Source: Perognathus longimembris pacificus (Eukaryota > Chordata > Mammalia > Rodentia > Heteromyidae). Taken from it: DNA of 64,000 bases. Location of the stretch: positions 38,289,691-38,353,690 of the forward strand of contig NC_063174.1 of assembly GCF_023159225.1 (NCBI RefSeq), written 5' to 3'. The translations under genes and the position numbers were made by a program. This document shows, piece after piece, positions 12,345 through 23,549 of this stretch. Within the stretch, counting starts at the first letter, position 1; each line of letters starts with the position of its first letter. The notes beneath the pieces were generated by a model. It was not told the DNA's origin and did not search any database. It saw only the letters and a program-made list of their open reading frames with translations.

Positions 12345-12534
12345 TTTTTTGTGCCAGTCCTGGGGCTTGAACTCAGGGCCTGAGCACTGTCCCTGGCTTC
12401 TTTTTTTGCTCAAGGCTAGCACTCTACCACTTAAGCTATAGCACCACTTCTGGCCTTTTTTTTTTCTATATATGTGGTGCTGAGGAATTGAACCCAGGGC
12501 AAACACTCTTGCCACTAGGCCATATTCTCAGCCC
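12345..12534 (-). repeat. SINE-A, second of a tandem pair
   Basis: Antisense copy from gtgccagtcctggggcttga to gccatattctcagcccc. The pair as a whole is flanked by related sequences, catacatagactttg on the left and cataaataaactttg on the right, as expected for a target-site duplication in the host Tigger element. Confidence 0.9.
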
Positions 12535-12628
12535 CATAAATAAACTTTGGTACTATCTGCAGCTTCAGGCATCCCCTGGGGATGTTGGAACATACCACCA
12601 TAAATAGTTGGAAGGGGAACTATTGTAC

Positions 12629-13546
12629 CATAATATGCACAGATCCCATGAAATAAATGAATTTACTCCTGCACTAACACACTAATCATGACATAGGACA
12701 CCATGATCATCCTATAAGGTTCTCTTACATCCAGTGATACCAAAGTCCTAAACAATCACTCTTCTGATTTCTAGCCCCATAAACTTGTTTTGCAAAAACA
12801 AAAACTGGTTTTTTAAATTCATGTAAGGGGGATAACATAGCACTATTATATTTTATCTTCACTCATAATTTTATTACTATTAAACTGGTACTCATTGTAA
12901 TCATATCAACTTTAGCTTTGCCTCATAGTTTGTTGTAGGCAGAGATGGTAGTGTTTGGGGTAGTGGTTCTCCAAAACATATCTATTAATTCCTCAGCTTT
13001 GTGCCATTTATACATTGGTAATAATTCTTTCTGTTCTTAATCCAATGTGAGAGAGAACAAAGATGGCACCTGGGTATTTAAACCATAAACCTCCTTCCAG
13101 TGTTCCCCTTAGGAGATAAGAACCATTGTGGAAGTGATGGCCAGACGAGGCACAGCAGTACCACACTCCTTATTTGGGATGTGTTTATAGGGGAAGGGAA
13201 ATAGCTTCCCTCTACCCTTCTAGGGTCTTTTACTGAGCTATGAGTTAACTCGACATAAGGCATTTTATAGGAGAAAGATAGTTTTTAATTCTGCACAGAA
13301 GTCTCGCCAAAATATGACACTCAAAGAAGACAAATGATTGGAGCTTCCATGAAATTCTGAGCTAAAGAAAGGAACTGAGACTTGGGACTTCTGGGGAAGG
13401 GCTGCAGGCAAATGGTGACAAATTATTGGAGGATGAAGGGAGGAGAGTTGATGAGTAAAGTATGCCTTGTTATGCAAATACTATTCTCTTAAATGATAAA
13501 GGCTGTCTAGGATCTGTCTACCCATTCCAGATGCAGACAATACAAA
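12629..13546. other. Non-coding DNA, no gene recognised
   Basis: AT-rich unique sequence without recognised repeats or splice-flanked coding potential. Confidence 0.5.
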
Positions 13547-13685
13547 AACTTGAACTCCAGGCCTTATGCTTTCACTTGGCTTTTTCATTCATAGTTGGTG
13601 CTCTACCACTTGAACCACACTTCCAGTTCTGGTTTTTTGCTGGGTAGTTGGAGATTAAAAAGTCTTGAGAATTTGTCTGCACTGG

Positions 13686-13689
<4 letters not shown>

Positions 13690-13764
<75 letters not shown>
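13690..13764. repeat. (TC)n microsatellite at a SINE tail
   Basis: About 37 uninterrupted TC units. On the SINE's own strand this is (GA)n at its 3' tail, which suggests expansion of the tail after insertion. Confidence 0.95.
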
Positions 13765-13766
<2 letters not shown>

Positions 13767-13960
13767 TCTTTGCCAGTCCCGGGCCTTAAATCAGAGCCTG
13801 ACCACTGACCCTAGTTTCTTTTTGCTCAAGGCTAGCACTCTACCACTTGAGCCACAGCACCACTTCTGACTTTTTCTATGTATGTGGTGCTGAGGAATCA
13901 AACCTAGGGCTTCATGTATATGAGACAAGCACTCTACCACTAGTCCATATTCCCAACCCC
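13765..13960 (-). repeat. SINE-A nested in SINE-B
   Basis: Antisense copy from ttgccagtcccgggccttaa to tagtccatattcccaacccc, with both tRNA-like modules present. Confidence 0.9.
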
Positions 13961-14498
13961 TGCACTAGCTGTTCTTTGGAACCCCAATCTTCAGATCTCA
14001 GATTCCTGGATAGCTAGGATTATAGATATGAGTCACTGGCACCCAGCTAGATAATTTAAACTCCTGACAATATCCTTTATACATGAAGATGTCTTTCACA
14101 AAGGAGCAGCTTCACCGAAGCATGAGGTAGCTTTTCAGAACTACTCTATGTTTGCAGTTCCTCAAAATAACCAGCTAGTTAATAATCAATATAGCAAAGC
14201 AGCATGCTGTGGGGTAGCTTAGTCTGGCTTCCTATAGTTATATTTTGGGGTGGAAGGAGGTGGGGGACAGGACATTCCAGTAGCATGTGTGCTGAGGGAG
14301 GACAGGGCTCAGAGGGTCTGACAATCACAGGCATGTAAACGAGCACTGAAGTGGAAAGAGGAGGTAGCTCCATTCCCAGGGGCAAAACCAAGGCTTCCAG
14401 TACTTTCACAGGAGGGTCCTGAACTTTTCCAAGGTCCTCTGAGGAAACTTAAGCTAAAACTGTTTGGTGTGGATTTTTCATTTTTTTATTTTTTATTT

Positions 14499-14732
14499 TT
14501 GCTGGTCCTGGAGCTTGAACTCAGGGCCTGAGATCTGTCCCTGAACGTCTTTGTACTCAAGGCTAATGCTCTAGCACTTGAGCTATAGTACCATTTCTGG
14601 CCTTTTCTGCATAGTTTATTGGAGATAAGGGTCTCACAGTCTTTCCTGCCCAGGCTGGCTTCAAACCACAATCCTCAGATATCAGCTTCCTGATAGCTAG
14701 GGGAACTGGCATGAGCTACTAGCACCTGGCTT
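14499..14732 (-). repeat. SINE-B
   Basis: Antisense copy from gctggtcctggagcttgaac to gcatgagctactagcacctg, full length. The preceding 14050-14498 shows no gene or repeat I recognise. Confidence 0.88.
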
Positions 14733-15007
14733 TGTCTGGTTTTATGTTTTGTTTTGGTAAGTCCTAACTGGAATCTGGCAGCTTATAAGGAAAACCATTT
14801 TTCTAGATTTAGAAGTTACTGAAACTGTGAAGTTATAAAGAGCACTTAATCTCTTCTCACTCTCACTTCAGAGAAATGAGGCTTGGGGTGTATGCTGAGT
14901 GAGGCAGGCGAGGAGGAAGGTATCTGGAACATGCCGCATCTGTTAGTCTTTACAGAACTTTAGAAAAGGCCACCTAGTCAAAACATTCCTTCCATTCTGA
15001 TTACTTT

Positions 15008-15202
15008 TTGTTGGTAGTGGTGGTCATGGGGCTTAAACTCAGGGCCTGGGCACTGTCCCTGAGCCTCTTTGTACACAAGGCTCTATCACTTGAGCCACAG
15101 TACCAGTTCAGCTTTTTCTGTATATGTGGTATGGAGGAATTGAACCCAGGGCATTGTACATGCTAGGCAAGCACTCTACCACTAGGCCAAACTCCTGGCC
15201 TC
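15008..15202 (-). repeat. SINE-A
   Basis: Antisense copy from ttggtagtggtggtcatggg to ctaggccaaactcctggcct. The flanks ctgattacttttt and ctggttacttttg form an imperfect target-site duplication. Confidence 0.85.
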
Positions 15203-15272
15203 TGGTTACTTTTGCTGCAGCATTACAGAGCTTCTGTTTCTTTAAAGCAACTGTGGGCTTAGAAATGCAGCT

Positions 15273-15482
15273 TTCCAGGCTGGGAATATGGCCTAGTGGC
15301 AAGAGTGCTTGCCTCATATACATGAAGCCCTGGGTTTGATTCCCCAGCACCACATATATAGAAAATGGCCAGAAATAGCACTGTGTCTCAAGTGGCACAG
15401 TGCTAGCCTTGAGCAAAAAGAAAAAAAGAAGCCAGGGACAGTGCTCAGGCCCTGTGTCATCAAAGGCCCAGGATTGGCAAAA
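15273..15482 (+). repeat. SINE-A
   Basis: Sense copy from ggctgggaatatggcctagt to aggcccaggattggc, with an (AAAG)n tail. It is flanked by agaaatgcagctttc on both sides. Confidence 0.92.
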
Positions 15483-15618
15483 AAGAAAGAAAGAAATGCA
15501 GCTTTCACATGGCGGGAAACCTGAAGTGGGACCTTGAACTTATGGTAGGTTTGCTTTACCTCCATTTATTTCATCTAGAAATGGGTGAGAATTAGAAATC
15601 TGTCAGGGAATCAGAAAC

Positions 15619-15621
<3 letters not shown>

Positions 15622-15670
<49 letters not shown>
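15622..15670. repeat. (TG)n microsatellite
   Basis: About 24 TG units, followed by an ID-like antisense fragment (ctggggatcaaactcaggcc). Confidence 0.95.
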
Positions 15671-15671
<1 letters not shown>

Positions 15672-15958
15672 GCTGGGGATCAAACTCAGGCCACACACAC
15701 CTGATACAAAAGCAATGGAACCACTGTACCATTGTGTTTCTCTGTACCCCAGCTCTGTATTTTGTTTGTTTGGTTTGGTTTGGCTTAGATAGGTTCTGAG
15801 GAATAAAACTAAGGCCTACGCAAGTGCTCTTGCACTTGAGCTATTTTCCCCAGCCGTTTTTATTTTGTTTATTTTGGGCCTCAAATTCTATTGAGATCCT
15901 CCTGTCTCTGGCTCCTACACAGCTATGATTACAGTTATGTGCTGCCACGATCAGCCTC
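15671..15958 (-). repeat. Older ID-like and B1-like SINE fragments
   Basis: An ID-like piece (15671-15750), then gaggaataaaactaaggcct with cttgagctattttccccagc, then a B1-like ggcctcaaattctattgaga segment ending ctatgattacagttatgtgc. They may belong to one reversed trimeric SINE. Confidence 0.5.
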
Positions 15959-15979
15959 TGTATTTTCTTTCGAAGTCAA

Positions 15980-16190
15980 ATCCAGCCATTTGCAATAGCA
16001 TGTGCCTGTAGTTCCAACTTCTTGAGAGAACAAGACAAGAAGACCATTTGCTGTCACAAGTTTGAGACTAGGCTAGGATACTTAGTAAAACTCTGTCTAT
16101 TACACCCCCTCCCATCAGAGAGAGGAGGTAGAGAGAGAGGAAGGGAGGGAGGGAGGAAGGAAGGAAGAGAGGGAGGGAAGCGAAGAAATT
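15980..16190 (+). repeat. B1-like SINE with a purine-rich tail
   Basis: catgtgcctgtagttccaac and cacaagtttgagactaggct mark a B1-like unit; a (GAGG/GGAA)n stretch follows at 16118-16190. Confidence 0.55.
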
Positions 16191-16895
16191 GTGTAGAAGC
16201 TAACATTTTGTTACTTGCTCATAGTCTGATATTTGGTCATCATTGAATGATTATGATTTCTCACTGTTTTAATATTCTATAAGTGTATGGTAAGGTAGAA
16301 CTGGCTCTTCTTGGACCTTGCACATATTTGCATAAATAAATACATTTGAAGACACTTACCTTGGTTAAAGGGGAGAAAAGGTTTTGGTTTAGTTTGAAAA
16401 GGTGTTTAAGAGCAGATAGAGGTGCATGGGGGCAAGGCTCAAGTGCTAGAGTAGGAAGTATAAATCCTGGAGTTGAACCCCAGAAAGAGGAGAGGAGAGA
16501 TACAAAGGGATAGAGATAAAGGCCACACCGATCTGTGGAGACTCTAACCATTAGGCATGCATATAAGTTTCTAGAAGACAGATAGGTACTTGATGGAAAC
16601 TTTGATGATAGGAAGAGACTTTAGAAGGCACAAGTGTCACATTTGGCACATCATTTGGTGTCAGCAAGATACTGACACCTGATCTGCAGCGGAGCATGGG
16701 TGAACTAGGATGCTAAGGTATCTTCATAGGTGGCAGTATGCTAAATTTTTAATGGGAGCTTAGCCTTCACTCGCTGCAAGAACAGCTACTATTTGAGCCA
16801 CTAAGCCGCACTGTGGAGGCGGGCCTAACCCTGCACTTGTCCACACTTACATAAGCTCTTAATTTAAGGAACCCAAGGTTTCTAGAGAAAGGAAG
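16191..16895. other. Non-coding DNA with one short ID-like remnant
   Basis: Mostly unique sequence. At 16420-16490 aaggctcaagtgctagagta and ggagttgaaccccagaaa look like a decayed ID-like SINE. No gene seen. Confidence 0.4.
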
Positions 16896-17010
16896 AATAG
16901 GGCTGGAAGTGCAGCTCAGTGGTAGCATGCTTGAAATTCTGGGTTTTCAAGCAACACAAAAGAAGAAGGAAGGAAGGAAGGAAGGAAGGAAGGAAGGAAG
17001 GAAGGAAGGG
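16896..17010 (+). repeat. ID-like SINE with (GGAA)n tail
   Basis: gggctggaagtgcagctcag and tggtagcatgcttg are the ID head, followed by an A-rich piece and about ten GGAA units. Confidence 0.8.
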
Positions 17011-17579
17011 TAAAATAAAAGAGGAAAGGGAACTGACAGTATGTTCAATAAGCTAAAACCCTCTGTCAGTCATGTTTCTCCTTTTGCAGTTGAAACACTG
17101 AGGAACACAGCAGTTGAAGGTCCCACAATGATGGTGACCACAAAAGCTTTCTTAACCTTTGAGGCTCACTGCACGGAGACCTGAGTTCTCTATTCAGGAC
17201 TTTAGGAGTTTGCTTCAATTGATTTTCTACATCCCCTGGCAGGTGACAATTGGGGAATTATTATTCAGGCTATTAATAGAAGTTATGCATTAGGGAATGT
17301 CTAGTGAATCCACTAATACAGAAATTATGTGTGGTTATTATCAAAACTTACCCTGAATATTGCTGATGTGATAGTATGTATGTATACATATATATGCCAA
17401 ATGCTAAGAATGTTTGATATATTGGTGATGTGGGGTTTTTTCCTCTCTTGCTATTAGTCTCTATAAAGATTTTATTTTAAGATAAACCACTGATGTATAC
17501 AGTTCATTTAAAATTACAATGTAATCAGATTCTTAACAACACTTGATGGCATTCTGTCCTGGTGTACACTAAAACTCCC

Positions 17580-17777
17580 AGCAGCAGCCATTTCTTTCCT
17601 CCCCCTCCCTCTCCCTCTCCCCTTCTTCTCTCTCTTCATCTCCCTCTCCCTCTCCCTCGTCCCCATTTCCCCCCTTCCCTATTCCCCCTTCTTCTTCCCT
17701 CTCCTTTCTCCCTCTCTCCTCTTCTCTCTCTCTCCCTGCCCCCTTTCACTCCTCCTTTCTCAGTCCCCCCCCCCCCA
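17580..17777. repeat. CT-rich low-complexity tract
   Basis: About 190 bases of nearly pure pyrimidine on the + strand (ctccctctccc-type units), ending in a run of C. The short reading frame over it is low-complexity Pro/Ser/Leu and not a gene. The preceding 17011-17579 is unique non-coding DNA. Confidence 0.9.
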
Positions 17778-17787
17778 GCTTTCATAT

Positions 17788-17918
17788 ACCCATGAATCAC
17801 CTGGGGATCTTGTTAAAATGCAGATTGTGATTCAGTAGGTCTGGAGTGAGGCCCAAGATTCTGCCTAACAAGATCCCAGGTGGGGCTGTGCACTGGCCTG
17901 TGGACCACAGTCTCAGGA
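17788..17918 (+). repeat. MER5A-like hAT transposon fossil
   Basis: The order atgaatcacctggggatctt, gttaaaatgcagattgtgat, tcagtaggtctggagtgagg, gattctgcctaacaagatcc, caggtggggctgtgcactgg, cctgtggaccaca is the MER5A layout with only the outermost ends lost. Confidence 0.75.
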
Positions 17919-18324
17919 GGAGGGGAAAACCAGCCTGACTCCCAAACAGAAGCAGACAGCCTGCAGCAGCATCTGCTTGCCAGCCCTGTGTCCAGATGCT
18001 CCCTCTGACATGTCTTTATCCAGCCACGCATTGTTTATAAACACACCACAGTATTCTAAGTGCCGCTGAGGCTTGGGTGCTTAACCGTCCCAAACATCTT
18101 ATAAACTAGAATAAGAACTTTCACATACCAGCTCCCCTTCAAGCTTCCTGCTAACCTCTAGGCACTTTTACTTTTTTTGCTCCACCCTAAACCATCCCTT
18201 ATAATCCACACTCCAGCCCTACAATTTAGTTTCCTCCTTCCAGAATAATCCAGTCCCATATTAGGAAAGATGTGAGTCCTCTATACCAGAGCTGTGTTTT
18301 GCTAACCTTATTAAGTTTTTAAAT

Positions 18325-18495
18325 GTCCTCTTATGAGGTAGCTCTTATTTTAACCTCCATTTTACTGAAGATGAACATAAGACCTTCTAGGGTTAAATAC
18401 ATAACCCAAGGTCATGTGACTGAGTGGCAATTCCAAGATGTGAAGCCAGCTTGCCCACTGCAAAGCTGGAGTTCCTGGCCCACTGCGAGGTAGGA
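18325..18495 (-). repeat. MIR-family SINE
   Basis: Antisense MIR core: cttatgaggtagctcttatt, tccattttactgaagatgaa, cataacccaaggtcatgtga, gatgtgaagccagcttgccc. Confidence 0.65.
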
Positions 18496-18879
18496 AGTTG
18501 GGTGTTGGAATGATGAACAGTCCATTCTCCCTGCCTGTCGGAAGCTCTCGTACCTTCTCCTCTCTCTAGTTACATATATCTGGTCCTGACTCATGCTGAC
18601 TACTTTCATCTCTCCTCAGCCTGGAATAAAAATAATTGTGTCTGGTCTGAGATGTCTAGGATAATAGTTTGACTATCTTTGAGCAATGTGAGCACTTGAG
18701 AAACTGGTCAGATTAACCTCTCTGAGATCCTAGCTCCCCCTTCCTGAGCCTCCCAGCCTCGCTCCATGGGACCACTTCCCAGTTCCTTCTTCTCCAGCCA
18801 GAGAGGCTGATTTTACCTTTAGCTAGATATTCTTCATGGCCACTTAAAGAAGAGGAAATGTATGGTTTCTAGTCCAAAG

Positions 18880-19052
18880 GCCCTTGTTTTGAGGGAACAC
18901 AGCAGAGAGGCCCCATCTCTTTCTTCCTGCTTGCTCATTTGCCTATACAGCCCTAAAACCGAAGCTTCTGCAGCCAGGAGCAAAATAAATCCTTCCTACC
19001 TTAAGTAGTTTCTGTCAAGTATTTTGTCATAGCCACAAAAGGCTGAATAACA
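18880..19052 (+). repeat. MaLR-type LTR 3' end (ORR1/MLT1-like)
   Basis: ctgcagccaggagcaaaata and aatccttcctaccttaagta, followed by tattttgtcatagccacaaa and ggctgaataaca, match the 3' end of mammalian-apparent LTR retrotransposons, including their AATAAA signal. The 5' part is not clear. Confidence 0.55.
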
Positions 19053-19244
19053 GAGTCACCTTCTGTTTGACCACACATATTGCTCTGGAGCTGACAGAGA
19101 CATTTCATTGGCTGTGGGTAAAGGCAACTCACAAGAAACATGAGACTAGAGATCACTTGGGTACAAGGAAATGAAATTCTGCAGGTGTCGCCTTCCCTGA
19201 CCCCTCTTGTTTCTGTGGACTCATTTCATCTCAAGCATCTTAGA

Positions 19245-19486
19245 CCGGGCACTGGTGGCTCATGCCTGTAATCTCAGCTACTCAGGAGGCTGAGGATCAC
19301 GATTCAATGCCAGCCACGGCAGGAAAGTTTGTGAAACTCTTACCTCCAATGAACCAACAGAAAACCAGAAGTGGAGCTGTGGCTCAAAGTGGTGGAGTGC
19401 TAACCTTGAGCAAAAATGTTCGGGGACCGTGCCCAGGACCTGAGTTCAAACCCCACAACCAACAATAACAACAGCAACAACAACAA
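19245..19486 (+). repeat. SINE-B, near full length
   Basis: Sense copy from accgggcactggtggctcat to gagttcaaaccccacaacca with an (AAC)n tail. It is flanked by gcatcttag on both sides. A useful reference copy for the family: B1 head at 19245-19350, linker, tRNA-like tail from 19365. Confidence 0.92.
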
Positions 19487-19489
19487 AAT

Positions 19490-20610
19490 GAGCATCTTAG
19501 CTCTGGATCTGAAGTGAGGCCTACTGACAAGAGTTGTGAGATTCCCGAGCCTGGCCTGAAAGCTTAGCTCAGTCTTCCTTGATGCTATCACACAACCTTA
19601 GGAAAAAATGACGTTTAGCTTTCTGTCTTGATTTATGAGACTTCACTTAAAAGAATGAGGACTCTGATGTATGACTAATGGTTGCTATGCCAGACAGTGC
19701 AGGTTTGTGGGTAAATACGGAGGTGATAAATGTGAAATTATGTTACGTTATTTAAGATATATAGAAAAATGTCTAATTAGCCACTTATTTTCCCTCATCT
19801 TCATTTTAAATGAAAGTCAACCTGTTCCAATTTGATTTGCCAACTATTTTTAAAGAAGAAATTATGTGCCATGTAAAATACCATGATGTTTGATCATAAC
19901 AACACACCATTAATAATTCCTTTTTTAGTTGTTTCTACTAGATTGTGACCTGCTCCTTCAAATTAATAGCCTACGTGCATGTTAATTTTAGATCTTTACT
20001 CATTTTGTTCTGTATTATTCTCATTATATAAGGATGTATATTAACGGCCTGAGGATTCTGAGCTTTCTATGCAGCCATCTTCCAGTACCTACTGGTACAG
20101 TTAATAAGTTATGATGAATGACAGAGGAAAAAAAAAAAAAAAGAATGAGGACTGATGCAAAGTCGAAGCTTCCCAGCTAACCAAACATTTTTAGGGGCCA
20201 TAGGAATTCATCTAATTGAAGCCCACAGAGATGAGAATGGGACTCCAAATTTGGTGCTCTGCAGGGGGCTCTGGTTCTTCCACTGTTTGGGAACTTAATT
20301 CCTGAATTGGCAAACTCAAAAATTCAGGGACCTGGGAACCCCTACGTTTGCAATTCCAAACTAAGATTTAAAAAAAGTTATATTCGAGTTTCGCTGTCAG
20401 ATCCATAAGTGAAAAGAGACCTGCAGCCATAATGAAAAGCCTCATGTCTCCTCCGGAAGGACCCAGCTACAAAGCCTCCTTCCACAGTGGCCAGGGAAGT
20501 GAGGCAGGCAATCCTCTCCACCTTCCTCTCCACAGAAAGGGGCTGGTTCCTCTGCATGTGTGACGGAGGCATTGTTCAACATTACCTGCAAGGATTGGCC
20601 TTCAAGAAGG
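19490..20610. other. Non-coding DNA, no gene recognised
   Basis: Unique AT-rich sequence with a short poly-A near 20130. The reading frames over 20378-20630 have no homology I recognise and no splice context. Confidence 0.5.
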
Positions 20611-20620
20611 ACTATGTAGC

Positions 20621-20850
20621 CGTCAGGCACTGGTGGCTCATGCCTGTAATCCTCCCTACTTAGGAGGCTGAGATCTGCAGATCATGGCTCGAAGTTAGTC
20701 TGGGCAGGAAAGTCCATGAGACTCTTATCTCCAATAAACTACTCAGAGGAGGCCACAAGTGGTGCTGGGGCTCAAGTGATAGGGCGCTAGCCGTGGGCCC
20801 AAAGAAGCCCTGAATTTGAGCCCCAGGATCACCCCTCCCCCCCCCAACAA
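20621..20850 (+). repeat. SINE-B
   Basis: Sense copy from cgtcaggcactggtggctca to tgaatttgagccccaggatc, ending in a C-run and AACAAA. The flanks ggactatgtag and gaactatgtag form an imperfect target-site duplication. Confidence 0.88.
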
Positions 20851-20907
20851 AGAACTATGTAGTAAGATGGCAGGGGTGGGGGACTGATTCAATGAATCTT
20901 ATGATTA

Positions 20908-21145
20908 TTATTATTATCAGTTGTGGGGCTTGAACTCAGGGCCTGGCCACTGTCCCAGAGCTCTTTGGCTCTAGGCTAGCGTTTTATCACTTTCAGCCAT
21001 GGCCCCACTTCTGGCTTTAGAGTGGTTATTGGAGATAAGTATCTCATGGGGACTTTTCTGCCCAGGCTAACTTCAAAACACAATCCTTAGATCTCGGCCT
21101 CCTGAGTAGCTAGGATTACAGGAGTGAGCCACCCAGGCCAGGCAA
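20908..21145 (-). repeat. SINE-B
   Basis: Antisense copy with a (TTA)n tail on the left, then cagttgtggggcttgaactc to gtgagccacccaggccaggc. Confidence 0.85.
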
Positions 21146-21184
21146 TAATAAATCTTCTTTTAAATAACAGTGATAAATGATTCA

Positions 21185-21310
21185 ACAATTGGGAGCATTT
21201 TTAATGCAGAAACACTATGCTAAGCACTTTGCATAGAGATTTCCACTATTTTGAGGTAGGTAATATCCTCTTTTCACATGATAACTTGAACCTAGAGACT
21301 TCATTGAATA
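21185..21310 (-). repeat. MIR-family SINE fragment
   Basis: actatgctaagcactttgca, atagagatttccactatttt and gaggtaggtaatatcctctt follow the antisense MIR order. Positions 21311-21995 show nothing else recognised. Confidence 0.6.
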
Positions 21311-21997
21311 CCTAATTAAGGACTTCATCCACAAGGCTTCTAGGCTCAAATTGGTGACCATGGAGGATGCTGTGAGCCTCTCATTCCACCTTGGTCCCAT
21401 AATGCAACGGAGCCAGGTGAAGCCTACAGAAAAGTGGGTCACGGGCTTCTCTCAGCAGCTCCATTAGCAGCCATGGCTCCCTTGGAGCCACTTGAAGACT
21501 GCAGCTCCTGAAGCTGTGCTTATTGACTGTTTATTTCTCTAATTTGTCAAGGACTGTCTGCATGCTCCAGCTTGCCTCCCAAGCGTTCAGCTTCTGTTTT
21601 GCCTTGCAGGCTTCACCAACTTGATTAGCATGTTCTGCACTCTATTTTTTAAGTCATTAATGAAAATACTGATGAATACTGTGTGTAGGGACTAATTCAG
21701 GCCCCTCAGGCCTCTCCTTCCCCCCTCCCCACTTCTTGCCAAGCTAACAATCCTCTTTTGAGGTAACTTTCATTCATTGTTCAAGAAGTCTTGTCCCCTC
21801 TTTGTTCATTCATTTCTTCACTTACTCATTTATTCACCTGGTAGAGCTAGAGACTGAGCACAATCCCTAGCATATGGAAAAATGTTAACTGTAAGTTATT
21901 TTTTATTATTATTATTTGCTGTGGGAGGCCACCATCACAGGACACACCCCAGTATTCAGCAGTAACACTGGGAATAACAACAAATAAGAATAACAAC

Positions 21998-22250
21998 TGC
22001 AGTTGGCACCAGTGATTCATGCCTGTAATCCTAGCTACTCAGGAGATTGAGATTTTGGGATCGTGGCTCAAAGCCAGCCCAAGTAAGAAAGTCCATGAGA
22101 CTCTTATTTCCAATTAACCCACTACCAGAAAACCAGCAGTGGAGCTATGACTGTACGTGGTAGAACACTACCCTTACTTAAGTAAAAAGAGCTCAGGGAC
22201 AGCACCCAGGCCCCTAGTTCTCACCCCACAACTAACAACAAGAACAAAAG
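21998..22250 (+). repeat. SINE-B
   Basis: Sense copy from agttggcaccagtgattcat to tagttctcaccccacaacta with an AAC-rich tail. Confidence 0.85.
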
Positions 22251-22261
22251 TAAAGATTCTA

Positions 22262-22465
22262 AATTCCAAGTTCTTATTCTGGATTTCCCACTTACTAGCT
22301 TCTTTACCTTAGCTGGCCCTCTGTAAAATAAGGGTACTATTGATCACCTCATAGTATTGTTGTAAGAATTTAAATTATTCAATAAGATGATACAGAGAAG
22401 ATACTTGGAGCACTGCCCAGCACATAATATGTATTCAACAAATGATCGCAATTATTATTTCATAT
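22262..22465 (+). repeat. MIR SINE
   Basis: One of the clearer MIR copies: tggatttcccacttactagc, ggccctctgtaaaataaggg, cctcatagtattgttgtaag, actgcccagcacataatatg and tattcaacaaatga in the sense order. Confidence 0.8.
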
Positions 22466-22749
22466 AATATAATTATCCCATATAGGGTAAGTATTATTAT
22501 CTGTGCTTTCCCAACAAGAGAGCTGAGACTGATAGGGGCAAATTTGTTCCAAGTCCTCTGGCCAATAATGAAACTAATATACAGATTCCATTTGCTTTCT
22601 TAATATAGCCTGGAAAGAAAGAAAACATGCATAAATAGTTCAGAAGATAGAAAAGCAAATGAGACTGTTAAAGCATAGAATATTTTGACACCCAGGAGAT
22701 TCCCCAGTAAATACTACCAGCGATTATAATAACAACAACGGTAAACCAG

Positions 22750-22828
22750 CCCAGGCTGCCTTTGAACCCCTCTCCTCAGATCTCAGCCTCTTCAGTGGCC
22801 AGGATTACAGATGTGAGCCACCAATTTG
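22750..22828 (-). repeat. B1 head fragment
   Basis: cagcccaggctgcctttgaa and cagatctcagcctcttcagt followed by ggattacagatgtgagccac. Confidence 0.65.
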
Positions 22829-23204
22829 CAACCTAACCATGCTTGGCTAGAGAGGGATCATTTTAGATTCTAGAACTCTTCTTGTTGTTATCTTATTTTG
22901 TTTTGAGAGAAGGTGGTACTTGTATAGGCCTTGTGAGTTGGACACGATTTTTTTTTTTTAATGAATGGGATACCCTATGGAGGAGAGCAAAAGTGTGCAG
23001 AGAAGGTCTCCTGTGGGATTGAAAAGCAATAGCTAGAAATTCTGTGGTATAAAAGAAAATCGTGAGGTCTTGGTCAAAACAAGCAGAGACTTCTCCAAGT
23101 ACAGTGGTCTCCTGTGACTCATACTGAGGAAAGAATCCCAGTAAGAACTGGGAAATGAGGAACAAAGTTTTCATTTCTTGTTAATTTTGTGGATTTAGTC
23201 GGGG

Positions 23205-23500
23205 GGTCAGGGAAATCAGTACTAGGGTTTTAAGTCTCAAGGCCTCACACTTGCTAAGCAAGCATGCTCTCACTTTTGCCATAATCCCAGACCTTTTTGC
23301 CTGAACTATGACCCTCCTATTTATGCTTCTCCCCCACCCCCCAAGCTGTGGCGGCTGGCCCATATCCCCATGCAATGCTATTTGTTGACACAGAGGACTT
23401 GCTAACGTTTTCCCTGACTGGATTGGAAACCATGGCCCTCCCAATCACTGCCTCCTGAAAAACTGGAATGGCAGGCATGAGCCACCATGCCTAGTTAGGA
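23205..23500 (-). repeat. Older trimeric SINE, reversed
   Basis: An ID-like part (cttgctaagcaagcatgctc) is followed by two diverged B1-like parts, the last ending ggcaggcatgagccaccatg. This is the mirror image of the layout at 11297-11610. Confidence 0.5.
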
Positions 23501-23549
23501 ATGCTGTGTGTTTAAAACTAAATCAGGGGTAAGTATCAGAATTCTCATG

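Larger units (their letters stand above)
11770..12628 (+). mobile_element. TcMar-Tigger-type DNA transposon fossil with nested SINEs
   Basis: Left end has tccttatccatggttttatt, then the family-typical ggaaaattccagaaaaaagc and gatgaaatctcacacagtcc; middle has cccttattgtacttaataat. After two SINE-A copies (12136-12534) the right end resumes with aaactttggtactatctgca and ttggaaggggaactattgta, the inverted counterpart of the left end. It is internally deleted and lacks a transposase ORF. Confidence 0.7.
13547..14048 (-). repeat. SINE-B split by a SINE-A insertion
   Basis: The two halves of one antisense SINE-B (tail plus linker at 13547-13689, B1 head at 13961-14048) are separated by a SINE-A copy and its (TC)n tail. 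The insertion is flanked by tgcactggctgt (13678-13689) and tgcactagctgt (13961-13972), a clear target-site duplication. Confidence 0.88.

Noticed and set aside
13690..13764. Possible CRISPR-like or satellite array
   Set aside because: Simple dinucleotide repeat in a vertebrate genome, with no spacers.
23181..23444. 87-codon - strand frame
   Set aside because: Covers decayed SINE sequence, with no coding signature.
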